From CAZCTO01 sp964501725 (GTDB lineage Bacteria; Bacillota; Clostridia; Saccharofermentanales; Saccharofermentanaceae), in assembly GCA_964501725.1 (NCBI GenBank), contig CAZCTO010000011.1:16791-80790 (forward strand): 64,000 nucleotides of DNA, given 5' to 3'. The number at the start of each line of letters is the position of its first letter. The first letter of the stretch is position 1. Shown piece after piece: positions 44,653 to 53,859 of this stretch. Both the position numbers and the translations under genes were made by a program. A model generated the notes under the pieces. That model searched no databases. It saw nothing but the letters and a program-made list of their open reading frames with translations, and was not told the origin of the DNA.

Positions 44653-45444
44653 ATGAAAACCGGAGAAAAAGAGTCCAATCCCGTTTCAGACCCGATCCCG
44701 ACCGGCACACAGCAGGAGGCTTTCAAAGCCGCAACGGCTGATTCCACAAATACGCCCTATGTAATTGAATCTCCTCTGGTTACGATTTTATATATGTTAC
44801 GCTACGTTGTGCCGGTTGCGTACATCGTTCTCTTACCACTCTGGCTGGCTATTGCGGCAAAGGTATTATCGGGAGAACTCGTGGAAACTCTTTCTTCCGG
44901 TATTGTTGTGCTTATAATCGTGCTTTATATCGGAAACATCGTTCTTTCTTTTCTCACAGTTGAAAATGTACATCCGCTTTACTGTGTTCGAACGATGCTG
45001 ATTGTTCGTTACGGAGTGATTCCGTTTTTCATTTTCAATACGATTATTACATCGTTCATTATTCTTGCAGGCATGTTTGCCTCTTTATTTTTTGTACGGT
45101 TCGCCATCATATATTGGGTCTCGAGTTCATTTATCTTAATGCTTCCCGGTGCCTTTTACGGTATTCGGGTTATTCGCCTCAGCCTGCGCGAAGAAAAGAT
45201 CTCGCGCACCGCCGCCATTCTTCACGGTATCGCACAGTTTATACCGGTAGCAGGCGTTCTTGATTCAGCGTACCTCTCTGTTTTTAAATGGAAAACAGGC
45301 GGTAAGATCAGCTTTGCGGTCCTGCTTGTATCCATTCTTGCTGTTGCTTTGTTTCTGATACTGAATCCCGAAGCAATTCCTTTTCTGAAAGCCATACCCT
45401 CGTATGTGAAGATCCTATTCGAGGAGGGTGTTTTCGGCCGGTGA
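44653..45444 (+). CDS. Multi-pass membrane protein, tandem paralog B
   Basis: The protein has 263 residues behind GGAAGGA. It has a hydrophilic N-terminus of about 45 residues, then six or so membrane segments. The blocks YCVRTMLIVRYGVIPFFIF, LPGAFYGIRVIRLSLREEKI and AAILHGIAQFIPVAGVLDSA match paralog A closely, so the two arose by duplication. The function is unknown. The ends differ, which suggests different partners or folding. Confidence 0.7.
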   Translation: MKTGEKESNPVSDPIPTGTQQEAFKAATADSTNTPYVIESPLVTILYMLRYVVPVAYIVLLPLWLAIAAKVLSGELVETLSSGIVVLIIVLYIGNIVLSFLTVENVHPLYCVRTMLIVRYGVIPFFIFNTIITSFIILAGMFASLFFVRFAIIYWVSSSFILMLPGAFYGIRVIRLSLREEKISRTAAILHGIAQFIPVAGVLDSAYLSVFKWKTGGKISFAVLLVSILAVALFLILNPEAIPFLKAIPSYVKILFEEGVFGR

Positions 45445-45704
45445 TACCGGGGCGAGTAGTTTTGGTGAGCAGAAGCGATCGCAGCAAGGTCCGCCGATGG
45501 CAGTGATGACCACAGCACGGAGGAAATACAGCCTGGTTCGCAAAAAGCCCCCTGTCCTGTCGTTTCTTCCATCCTGCCCCCATCCCGCCTGCATTTCACC
45601 ACGCTTTTCAAGCCGTTCACCACGGCTTCTGATGTGGCGTAAATTCCGCGTGTTAAAAAGAATTCATCGGCAAGTACCAATGAATCAACACGAAAGGAAT
45701 ATTT

Positions 45705-47711
45705 ATGCAGATGAAGAAACTATGTGCTCTACTGATCGGCCTTTCTCTACTGCTAACCGGCTGTTCCGTGGCGGCGGTCCAGCCGGCGCAAACAACTCCG
45801 GAAAGCATACCGCCCATCACCTCAATTCGGGCCGAGGACGATTTTTACGGATTCGTCAATCTGGAGGCCCTTCAAAACGCCACGCTGGAATACGGGGAAA
45901 CCCAGGCCGGCGCGTTCGCGAACATCGACATTGAACAGCAACTGTCCGACTCGGTCGCGAAAATCCTTAGCAGCGGCGAAGAATTTCCGGAAGGATCCTG
46001 CGAGCAAATCATTCGCGACGCATATCTTCAGTACCTTGATTTTGAAGCGGATGATGCGTCAAAAGAGAAAGCCTGCCGGGAAATCGAAGCGGAACTCAAG
46101 AAGATCAACGATGTCGGTACAATGGACGAATTGATGTCGATCGCCGAAGAGTTGAAGACGGAATATGGTGTTACGGCTTTCAGCAATCTCATCGTGGACA
46201 TGGATGTTTTCAACCCGGATCAGCATGCGCTTTTATGGGAACAGGTCACCGAAGTGTGCGGGATACCGCTCCAAAAAATCAATGACGACGCGTATATGGC
46301 CGCGGACTATGAGAAAAGAATCATCGACACCCTGCAGGTGATGGGTAAATCCTACGAGGATAGCAAAGAAATCGCGCAGAATTTGATTCGCCTGATTATT
46401 GATATCGCGTGGGCGACCGATTATGAGATTACCCATTCCGCGGACCCCATATCCTATTTTTCCTTCGTCGGCATTGAGGAACTGGAAGGCACGCTTCCCA
46501 ATCTCGGAAGTCAAAACTTCGAGCGCATGGCCGGAATAGATGACAATCCGTACGGCGGTTGGCTCGTCATGGATGAAGGCCAGCTGGCGGCTTTCGACGC
46601 CGTCTGTAAAGAAGAGAATCTGGAAGAATTGAAGGCATGGGCTGCGTATTATTTCCTGGCGCAATACGGCGGTTTTATCGCATTCGAGTATCCTTTGTAT
46701 GAAGAATACTTTCCGCAAAGTCACGATACTCTCAACCTTCAGGCGCTCAAGCATGTCAACGATACTTTTCCGATGGTTTTAAGTGATTTGTACGTGAAGG
46801 ATTATTACACGGAGGAAATGGACCGGCAATTCTCGCAGATGTGCGAAGACATCCGGGAAAGCTACCGTGACCTGATCAACAGCTCTGATTGGCTTTCGCA
46901 AGAAGCCAGGCAACTGCTTCTCCAAAAACTCGACAATATTCAATTCGTTTCCGGTGCTTTCTGCCTGGAGCATATGAAGGATGATCCGGAAATGAATGAA
47001 CTGTTCGGGGATAATCTTTTGGAGACAAGGCGAAATGTCGCCCGGGATGACGTCGCTCAATCCGTCGCAAATATCGGGAAAACGCGCAGTCGCCTTCAAC
47101 TCGGTATGCCGATGCAAATGGTCAACGCCTGCTACAATTCCGACAACACCGTGACGATCACCGTCGCGATTATGGCGGCCCCCTTCTTTGATGTGAGTGC
47201 CGATTATTACGCCAATCTGGGTGGGCTCGGGACGGTCGTCGCACATGAAGTCGGCCACGCGTTTGACTCCAACATGATCAAGTACGATGCCCTGGGTGTT
47301 TATGACCCCACATGGTTATCCGTGACCGACATGGCTGCCCTTGAAGAACGAAACCGGGTTGCCGTGGATTACTTCGAGAATTACTTTACCGTTTTTGATG
47401 TGTACCACGTAGACGGGGAGCTGACACTCGGAGAGAATTACGCGGATCTGGGCGCGATGGAGTGTGTAACAAGCATCGCGGAGAAGAATGACGATTTAGA
47501 AAAGCTTTTCGAAAACTACGCGAGAATATGGGGCACACTCAGCCTCAATACGGATGTGATCGAGCAGCTCTCAGAAGACTCGCACAGTCCGGCCACCATT
47601 CGCGTCAATGCCATTCTGGCGACGACCGGGGCTTTCTATGAGGTCTATGGTCCCTCGGAAGGCGACGGAATGTACATCGCTCCGGAAAATCGGATCAGCC
47701 GCTGGAAATAA
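45705..47711 (+). CDS. M13-family (neprilysin-like) zinc endopeptidase lipoprotein
   Basis: The protein has 668 residues with a lipobox (LLLTGCS) at the N-terminus, so it is anchored outside the cell. The zinc motif H514-E515-VG-H518 is in VVAHEVGHAFDSN. The third ligand E577 and the catalytic D581 are in LGENYADLGAM. The N-terminal domain (FYGFVNLEALQ) and the C-terminal tail (NAILATTGAFYEVYG) fit M13 peptidases, which cleave short peptides. It is the first gene of an operon with an ABC exporter and a two-component system, so a role in destroying or maturing a peptide signal is plausible. Confidence 0.92.
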   Translation: MQMKKLCALLIGLSLLLTGCSVAAVQPAQTTPESIPPITSIRAEDDFYGFVNLEALQNATLEYGETQAGAFANIDIEQQLSDSVAKILSSGEEFPEGSCEQIIRDAYLQYLDFEADDASKEKACREIEAELKKINDVGTMDELMSIAEELKTEYGVTAFSNLIVDMDVFNPDQHALLWEQVTEVCGIPLQKINDDAYMAADYEKRIIDTLQVMGKSYEDSKEIAQNLIRLIIDIAWATDYEITHSADPISYFSFVGIEELEGTLPNLGSQNFERMAGIDDNPYGGWLVMDEGQLAAFDAVCKEENLEELKAWAAYYFLAQYGGFIAFEYPLYEEYFPQSHDTLNLQALKHVNDTFPMVLSDLYVKDYYTEEMDRQFSQMCEDIRESYRDLINSSDWLSQEARQLLLQKLDNIQFVSGAFCLEHMKDDPEMNELFGDNLLETRRNVARDDVAQSVANIGKTRSRLQLGMPMQMVNACYNSDNTVTITVAIMAAPFFDVSADYYANLGGLGTVVAHEVGHAFDSNMIKYDALGVYDPTWLSVTDMAALEERNRVAVDYFENYFTVFDVYHVDGELTLGENYADLGAMECVTSIAEKNDDLEKLFENYARIWGTLSLNTDVIEQLSEDSHSPATIRVNAILATTGAFYEVYGPSEGDGMYIAPENRISRWK

Positions 47712-47732
47712 GGCATGGAAAGGATTCATAAT

Positions 47733-50222
47733 ATGAAAATCGCACTCAAACACACCCTGAAAAACGTCTTTAAAAAGCCCCTGCGAACGCTCCTTGTGGT
47801 GTTCTGTGTCATGATTTGCTCGTTTTCGGCTCTCTTAAGTTTCGACATGACGGGTGCCCTCAAGGGCATGTTCCGGAATCTTTTCGGCGAGTATGTGGGT
47901 TCCATGGACGTTTTAGTCTCGGGGACTGATTTTGATGAGTCCCTGCTCACAGACCCGGAGATGCCGGAAGGAACCCGGATCGCAATTTATGTAACCACCA
48001 ATAATTTCATTCACGACCTCGAGGGACAGTACACGTACGTCGAACAGGATACAATCAGCATTTTGGGGCTCGACACAAAAGCGGCCGGCGAAATCGGCAT
48101 GATTCCGATCGACCGGGTCCTTGCGGCAAACGAAGTCGCACTGTCGCAGGATTTTGCCGATAAGTACGGATATTCGGAAGGCGAACCGATTATATTGCAC
48201 GATGTAAAAAAAGAACCGCACGAGTATAAGGTCGTTGCGGTGGTCGATTCGCACGGCAAGGGTATGATGGCTCAAAACACGATCGTGGTCAGTGCCTCCG
48301 GCATGGCTACCCTGGATCCGGATATGAAAATCGCGCAGGTCGCGATGGATGTGAAAAACGATAACGAAGTATCCAAAACGGTCGAATACATAAAAGCAAC
48401 CTACCCGAACCTGAAAGCCCAGTCCCTATTTAACAATGAGGATATGAACAGCCAGATCGAAAACTTGGCAAGGATGTTCTTTGTGCTATTCGCTGTTTGC
48501 GTCCTCATGGTTATCTTTGTCACGATTTCGATTTCAGAGCGGATCATCACCGAGCGCATGTCCGTAGTCGGCACATTTCGAAGTCTGGGCTTTTTGTCGC
48601 GCAGAACAACCTTCTTATTGCTTCTCGAAAACGCCTTCTACGGCCTCATCGGTTCTGCTGTCGGTTGCTTCCTGTACGCGTATGTCCGTGACGGCTTCAT
48701 CCGATCGATGGTCCGGGTGCAGGACGGCAGCGGGACATCCATTAACATCACACTCGGCAAAATCAACCCGATCCTGATTGTGGCCATCATCGCAAGCGCG
48801 ATATTGATCGAATGTATATGCCCGATTAAGGAAGTCTTAAAGGCCGTCAAAACGCCGATCCGCGACATCATTTTTTCCAATAAGGACACAGAGTATAAAA
48901 CGAACCGTATAACGACGATCCTCGGGATTGTATTTGCCGTCGTTACCATGGGATTGGCGTTTGCGCCGGTCGTCGGGCAGGCGTTCGCGCAGTCAAGCTT
49001 TTTCACGGGAATCATCCGCTTTGCGCTCATGACCGTCTCCCTGTCGTTTCTTTTCCCGCATGTGCTGCGATTCGGGGCAAAGCTTCTCAGCCGTCATTTC
49101 GATAAGACCGGTAAGCCGATAGCCAAGCTCGCGGTCACTGAAGTCTACACCAAGAAAAGCACGGTCGGCAGTTCGGTTCTGATCACGACCGCCGCCGCGC
49201 TCTGCATCGTTGTCTACACGATCGCAACGTCACTTTCCGGAATGTTCGATACCCGATTCTTCTCGAGTGAAGTGTACCTTGAGACAAATGTCTCTCAGAA
49301 AACATCCTATTTCAGCTTCATCGAGGACCTCCCGGACGTGAAGGGCACAGAATACATCTATGCTTACACGGATAACCTTACGATCAACGGCACGATTGCC
49401 AAAAACATCACGACCCTCTCCGTCGGCGGGAACGGCTATGAGTATTTCACGGGAATCCCGGAAGTGCCGATCCTTTCCGATGACGAAATATCGATCAGCA
49501 CGACGATGGCCCAAAAATACAATCTAAGCATCGGATCTTCGGTAACCGTTACCTTTCAAACCGAAAGCTATTTCCCCATCGAAAAAACCTTCACCGTCGT
49601 CCATCTCTGCAACACGACCGTCTTTGACGCCTCCGGAACCACCCTCGTCCTCTCCGAAAAGACGGTAAAGAACATATACGGCGACTACCCGCGTATGCTC
49701 TTGATCCAAACAGATAATCCCGTTAAGGTGGACGGGCTCATCGAAAAATACGCAAAGGGCGCCTACGCCTTCAGTTTCACCGGAGAAGAGTTCGACGCCG
49801 ACGCGAAAAGCAACAATGCCGGCATCATGTCGATCATCACCCTCTCAATCGTTCTCGGGATCTCTCTGACCTTTATCGGATCCGTAAGTAACCTCTTGAT
49901 CGGTTTTGAGGGCAGAAAAAGAGAATGTGCGATCCTCCTCTCCACATCTCTTTCACGCAAGCAACTCAACCGCCTGTTCCTTCTGGAGAGTCTTTTCTCC
50001 TCCGGGATTGCGCTCCTTACGGCGATTCCGATGGGGCTTCTGATGATCCGCCCCATTAACCTTGCCTTACGTTCAATCTCGGCAAATGTCGAGGTCACCA
50101 CAAGTATCACCTCATACATCCTGTTTATTGCCTTTTTGTGGCTTTTCTTCATCCTGACCTCCGTTTTCCCGATTCGCGCGGCCAGGAAAATGAAATTGTC
50201 CGAACAACTGAAATACGAGTAA
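47733..50222 (+). CDS. FtsX-type ABC transporter permease (BceB/MacB-like)
   Basis: The ATG at 47733 follows AAAGGA; an ATG at 47715 is possible but less well placed. It has 829 residues. An N-terminal helix is followed by an extracellular domain of about 200 residues. Three helices then lie near 245-360 (e.g. FFVLFAVCVLMVIFVTISIS), a second large domain follows, and a final helix set closes with FIAFLWLFFILTSVFPIRAA. This is the layout of large-extracellular-domain FtsX permeases that act in peptide resistance or lipoprotein release. It is cotranscribed with an ATPase gene and a LytTR system. Confidence 0.85.
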   Translation: MKIALKHTLKNVFKKPLRTLLVVFCVMICSFSALLSFDMTGALKGMFRNLFGEYVGSMDVLVSGTDFDESLLTDPEMPEGTRIAIYVTTNNFIHDLEGQYTYVEQDTISILGLDTKAAGEIGMIPIDRVLAANEVALSQDFADKYGYSEGEPIILHDVKKEPHEYKVVAVVDSHGKGMMAQNTIVVSASGMATLDPDMKIAQVAMDVKNDNEVSKTVEYIKATYPNLKAQSLFNNEDMNSQIENLARMFFVLFAVCVLMVIFVTISISERIITERMSVVGTFRSLGFLSRRTTFLLLLENAFYGLIGSAVGCFLYAYVRDGFIRSMVRVQDGSGTSINITLGKINPILIVAIIASAILIECICPIKEVLKAVKTPIRDIIFSNKDTEYKTNRITTILGIVFAVVTMGLAFAPVVGQAFAQSSFFTGIIRFALMTVSLSFLFPHVLRFGAKLLSRHFDKTGKPIAKLAVTEVYTKKSTVGSSVLITTAAALCIVVYTIATSLSGMFDTRFFSSEVYLETNVSQKTSYFSFIEDLPDVKGTEYIYAYTDNLTINGTIAKNITTLSVGGNGYEYFTGIPEVPILSDDEISISTTMAQKYNLSIGSSVTVTFQTESYFPIEKTFTVVHLCNTTVFDASGTTLVLSEKTVKNIYGDYPRMLLIQTDNPVKVDGLIEKYAKGAYAFSFTGEEFDADAKSNNAGIMSIITLSIVLGISLTFIGSVSNLLIGFEGRKRECAILLSTSLSRKQLNRLFLLESLFSSGIALLTAIPMGLLMIRPINLALRSISANVEVTTSITSYILFIAFLWLFFILTSVFPIRAARKMKLSEQLKYE

Positions 50223-50252
50223 TCAACACAATAAATGCGAAGGAGAAAGAAT

Positions 50253-50933
50253 ATGAAAAACGTAATCGAAGCCAATAACGTCAGCAAAATTTTCGGCAAA
50301 AACGAGGCGGCGAACAAAGTTCTCGACAACTGCTGCATGGCCGTCGGGGAAGGCGAATTCGTATCCCTGATGGGTGCCTCCGGAAGCGGAAAGTCGACCT
50401 TGCTCTACCTGATCGGCGGCCTGGACCGCGAATTCGACGGTTCGATCCAAGTATGCGGCGAAAATATTTCGAAGACCGCCATGAAGGAAAAGAAGCTCAC
50501 GGATATCCGCCTCCGGAAGATGGGCTTCATCTTCCAGTTCTATAACCTGGTACAGAACCTGAACGTCGAGGACAACATCCTTCTGCCCCTTACCGCCAAA
50601 GGTATTTCCCGCTCCGAACTCGAAAAAGAACTGTCCGACATCCTTGCCATCACAGGGCTTACCGAGAAGCGCAAAGCGATGCCGGCGACGCTTTCCGGCG
50701 GCCAGCAGCAGCGCGTCGCCATTGCCCGGGCACTGCTCGGGAAACCGGAAATCATCCTGGCCGACGAGCCGACGGGAAACCTCGACGCGAAATCAACCCT
50801 GGAGATCATGGAGCTTTTCAAAAGGGTCAATCATACGGAGGGCATCACGATTCTTCAGGTCACGCACTCGGACAAGTGCGCATCGTACGGAACCCGGATC
50901 GTCCGGCTTGAGAACGGGAAAGCGGTTGGCTGA
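50253..50933 (+). CDS. ABC transporter ATP-binding protein (MacB/LolD-type)
   Basis: The ATG at 50253 was chosen because the longer frame starts in the ribosome binding site. The protein has 226 residues. Walker A is at 41-49 (GASGSGKST). The signature LSGGQQQRVAIARALL and Walker B with EIILADEPTGNLD follow. The family shape (one-domain ATPase with an FQFYNLVQNLNVEDN segment) is that of FtsX-partner ATPases. It powers the permease encoded just upstream. It is 48 bases from the response-regulator start. Confidence 0.93.
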   Translation: MKNVIEANNVSKIFGKNEAANKVLDNCCMAVGEGEFVSLMGASGSGKSTLLYLIGGLDREFDGSIQVCGENISKTAMKEKKLTDIRLRKMGFIFQFYNLVQNLNVEDNILLPLTAKGISRSELEKELSDILAITGLTEKRKAMPATLSGGQQQRVAIARALLGKPEIILADEPTGNLDAKSTLEIMELFKRVNHTEGITILQVTHSDKCASYGTRIVRLENGKAVG

Positions 50934-50981
50934 TGATTTTGATATAATAATCCCATATTCACAGAAAGGGTCGTGAGTCAA

Positions 50982-51692
50982 ATGCGGATCGCTGTCGTCG
51001 ACGACGAAGAAGTATTCCGAAATCAGATCTCTTCTGAGATCACACGGTTTTTCGGAAGGGATAAGGTCAGTTGCTTTCTCTACGCGGACGGCAGTGAAAT
51101 CCTGCGGGCTCTGGAGCGCGGTCTTCAATACGACGCCATCTTCCTGGACATCGAGATGAAGGACATGGACGGCATGACGGCCGCCTCGGGAATCCGGAAA
51201 ATCGCCCGAACCGTCCCGATTGTTTTTCTTACCAGTCACACCGAAATGGCAATGGAAGGTTACGAAGTCGCAGCCTTCCGTTTCCTGCCGAAGCCGGTGG
51301 ATCGCCGCAAGCTTAACGAGACGCTTACGGATCTGGAAAAGCACATCTTCACGGGCATCAACATCACCATTCACTATGACGGGAAGGACATCGTCACTCC
51401 CTCGAGCGCCGTCCTCTACGCCGAGTCCCAAAACAACGAGGTCCGGTTCGTCACGAGTGACAAGCCCGTCTGCGTTCGGATGAAGTTCTCGGAGGCGGAG
51501 CGGCTCCTCTCCGAAACCGACTGCACCTTCTATAAAGTTCACCGGTGCTACATCGTAAACCTGATGCACGTAAAGAAGTTCTCGTCAACGGAACTTCACA
51601 TGGATAACGGAGAAGTACTGCCGGTCGCAAGGAACACTGTATCGGACTTCAAAGAAAAGATGTTTCAATACCTTAAACAGAACGGAAGGTAA
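50982..51692 (+). CDS. LytTR-family response regulator
   Basis: The ATG at 50982 (nearby GTG at 50973 is less well spaced) gives 236 residues. The receiver domain begins MRIAVVDDEEVF, with the phosphoacceptor D56 in DAIFLDIEMKDMDGM and a conserved KPVD near 110. The C-terminal LytTR DNA-binding domain (about 130-236) ends VNLMHVKKFSSTELHMDNGE and LPVARNTVSDF. Such regulators bind pairs of direct repeats and commonly control exporters and peptide systems. It sits 3 bases before the kinase gene. Confidence 0.92.
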   Translation: MRIAVVDDEEVFRNQISSEITRFFGRDKVSCFLYADGSEILRALERGLQYDAIFLDIEMKDMDGMTAASGIRKIARTVPIVFLTSHTEMAMEGYEVAAFRFLPKPVDRRKLNETLTDLEKHIFTGINITIHYDGKDIVTPSSAVLYAESQNNEVRFVTSDKPVCVRMKFSEAERLLSETDCTFYKVHRCYIVNLMHVKKFSSTELHMDNGEVLPVARNTVSDFKEKMFQYLKQNGR

Positions 51693-51695
51693 ATC

Positions 51696-53102
51696 GTGAG
51701 CGAGCCGATTGAGATTCTTCTCATATTTATCGTTAACTTCGCGGATTTATTCGCGATGTCCGTCTCGTCGATTCTTTTTGTAAATAATGTCCTCCACTGG
51801 GAAATACGAAAAATCAAAGCGACCACCGTCTTTATCGGTGTCGTCTCACTACTCGGCGCCTCAGCTATGACCATCTCGGACTATTTTGCAAAGCAAATCG
51901 GCAAAAGTGAGAGCGATACTATTTCCGATTTAATCGTACCGCTTATTTACCTCCTCGGCTGGATCACATTCATCGTCCGGATCGAAGGCAAAGTATGGAA
52001 AAGAGCCGTCGTATCGTTTATATCGCTCGGCATTATGAGTGCCATCGGCGACCGCCTCTCCTACATCCCCGATTACCTCAGCGGACGCACTGACAGCGTC
52101 CTTTACACTTCGCTCATGTATATCGGATCAAGCCTTCTCCTTCTTCTCTTTGTATGGTTTCTGTCACGCATCTCCAAAAAGCGCGCGAGCCGCCCGATCC
52201 GCCTGGGAACCGTCGTACTCCTCGGCACCCTGCTGTTCTTTTTCGAGGAAGTCGTTCTCAACGTATTCAAGGGAGCCGAGGCAACTCCCGATTCGATCGG
52301 CGTTGATTTTATCTGGTCCCTGGGCCAACCCGAATCTCCCTTGTCCGTCCTCTTTTTCATGGTGCTCAACATCACCTTGTATTTTATCGCGCTGGTGATC
52401 GCATTTTTCATTTTCGCCCAGAGGTCCGAGAACCAATATTATAAGGACCTCATCGACGCTAACAACAACTATCTCCGGGCTCAGGCCCAATATTACGAGG
52501 CGATCGAAAAATCCGACACCGAGATCCGCAAAATCCGTCACGACATGAAAAACAACTTAACCGTGCTGTCGCTTCTTCTGGAAAACGGCGACTACGACCG
52601 CATGAAAACCTACCTCGCGGAACTCGACGCCTCCGTGAAGTCCGCGGACACAGGCCCTCGCAACGGCAACTCGATTGCCGACGCGATCCTTTTCGACAAG
52701 AAACGCAAAGCAGAAGAAGCCGGCTGCCCCCTCGCGATCGAAGGCACATTCACTTACACCGGCATGAGCGCGATCGACACCTGCGCGATCCTCGGTAACC
52801 TCCTCGATAACGCCATCGAGGCCTCCGGCTTGTTGCCGCCCGGAAACCGCCAAATCTCCCTCCGCTTCTCAAAGACAGACAATTTCTTTGTCATCAGCCA
52901 GATCAACGCCTGCCATAGGATTCTGATCTCCGATAACAACATCGTCTCCACATCCAAAAGCGACAAGAAAAATCACGGCTTCGGCCTTCTCAATCTGAAA
53001 GAAGCCGTTGCCCGCTATAACGGTGAAACGAAAATCACCTGCGAACCGGAGAATAACGAGCGCTACGAGTTTCGGATGGAAATTATACTTCCGTTTGAGT
53101 GA
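51696..53102 (+). CDS. AgrC-like sensor histidine kinase (GHKL)
   Basis: The protein has 468 residues from a GTG at 51696, six bases after GGAAGG. Six or seven membrane helices occupy about 1-240. The phosphoacceptor H282 is in KIRHDMKNNLTVLS, followed by the N-box in ILGNLLDNAIEASG and a G-box, HGFGLLNLKEAVARY. This is the AgrC/ComD arrangement, which senses a secreted peptide through the membrane domain. It is cotranscribed with the regulator at 50982. The upstream M13 peptidase and the transporter suggest a peptide circuit. Confidence 0.92.
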   Translation: MSEPIEILLIFIVNFADLFAMSVSSILFVNNVLHWEIRKIKATTVFIGVVSLLGASAMTISDYFAKQIGKSESDTISDLIVPLIYLLGWITFIVRIEGKVWKRAVVSFISLGIMSAIGDRLSYIPDYLSGRTDSVLYTSLMYIGSSLLLLLFVWFLSRISKKRASRPIRLGTVVLLGTLLFFFEEVVLNVFKGAEATPDSIGVDFIWSLGQPESPLSVLFFMVLNITLYFIALVIAFFIFAQRSENQYYKDLIDANNNYLRAQAQYYEAIEKSDTEIRKIRHDMKNNLTVLSLLLENGDYDRMKTYLAELDASVKSADTGPRNGNSIADAILFDKKRKAEEAGCPLAIEGTFTYTGMSAIDTCAILGNLLDNAIEASGLLPPGNRQISLRFSKTDNFFVISQINACHRILISDNNIVSTSKSDKKNHGFGLLNLKEAVARYNGETKITCEPENNERYEFRMEIILPFE

Positions 53103-53143
53103 AGGGGGCGCGGCGCGTTTTTTTGGTCTAATACCCTTCCGTT

Positions 53144-53815
53144 TTACGCTTTCGAAAGGATTCCTCCGTTTTCAATTCGAACGATTCGATCCGCTTTACG
53201 AGCAATACTATCATTGTGTGTAATCATGATAATGGTTCGACTGTATTTTTTCCCGGAGGAGGTTAAAAGCGCCAAAACTTCTTCGCCGGTTTGCGTGTCC
53301 AGGTTGCCCGTCGGCTCGTCGGCGAGAATGATTTCAGGCTTGTTCGAAAGAGCCCGCGCGATAGCGACCCGCTGCTGCTGTCCGCCGGAAAGTTGATTGG
53401 GAAATGCGTTTTTCTTGGACTTTATACCGAGGTGGTTGAGTAAATCCGAGATGTATTCATCATCCGGTTTTTGATTGGAGAGAATGAGCGGCATCACGAT
53501 GTTTTCGTATACAGAAAGGACCGGGATCAGGTTGAAGGACTGGAATACAAATCCAACCTTGTCACGACGGTATTCCGACATGCGATTATCGTTTTCGAGC
53601 GACAGTTTTTCGCCTTGAAAAAGGATTTCACCTTGCGTCAACGCATCAAGCCCGCCGATCATGTTGAGAAGCGTACTCTTGCCGGAGCCGCTTGGCCCGA
53701 GGATGGCGATGAATTCACCGGAGTCGATTTGCAGGTTCACATCTTTGAGTGCTGCGACTGCATTCTCTCCCTCGCCGTATATTTTTGAAGCATTTCGGAC
53801 TTCCAGTATCTTCAT
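53144..53815 (-). CDS. ABC transporter ATP-binding protein (second FtsX system)
   Basis: The ATG at 53815 (after GAGGAG) gives 223 residues. Walker A is at 40-48 (GPSGSGKST). LSGGQQQRVAIARAL and IILADEPTGNLDTQTGEEV follow. A short EGENAVAALKDVNL segment and FQSFNLIPVLSVYENIVMP are typical of the MacB/LolD subgroup. It lies 44 bases after the permease gene at 53860 and is convergent with the kinase gene. I saw no clear terminator in the 41 bases between. Confidence 0.92.
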   Translation of the reverse strand: MKILEVRNASKIYGEGENAVAALKDVNLQIDSGEFIAILGPSGSGKSTLLNMIGGLDALTQGEILFQGEKLSLENDNRMSEYRRDKVGFVFQSFNLIPVLSVYENIVMPLILSNQKPDDEYISDLLNHLGIKSKKNAFPNQLSGGQQQRVAIARALSNKPEIILADEPTGNLDTQTGEEVLALLTSSGKKYSRTIIMITHNDSIARKADRIVRIENGGILSKA

Positions 53816-53859
53816 GTCTCTCTCCTCGTAAGTTGATCCCGTTTCCAATGATCCGGAAT

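Noticed and set aside
45222..45680. Minus-strand 152-residue frame overlapping membrane paralog B
   Set aside because: It overlaps a better-supported gene for half its length, and the product resembles no family I know.
53103..53143. Terminator between the convergent kinase and ATPase genes
   Set aside because: A GC-rich stretch followed by seven T residues is present, but the possible stem is too short for a stable hairpin.
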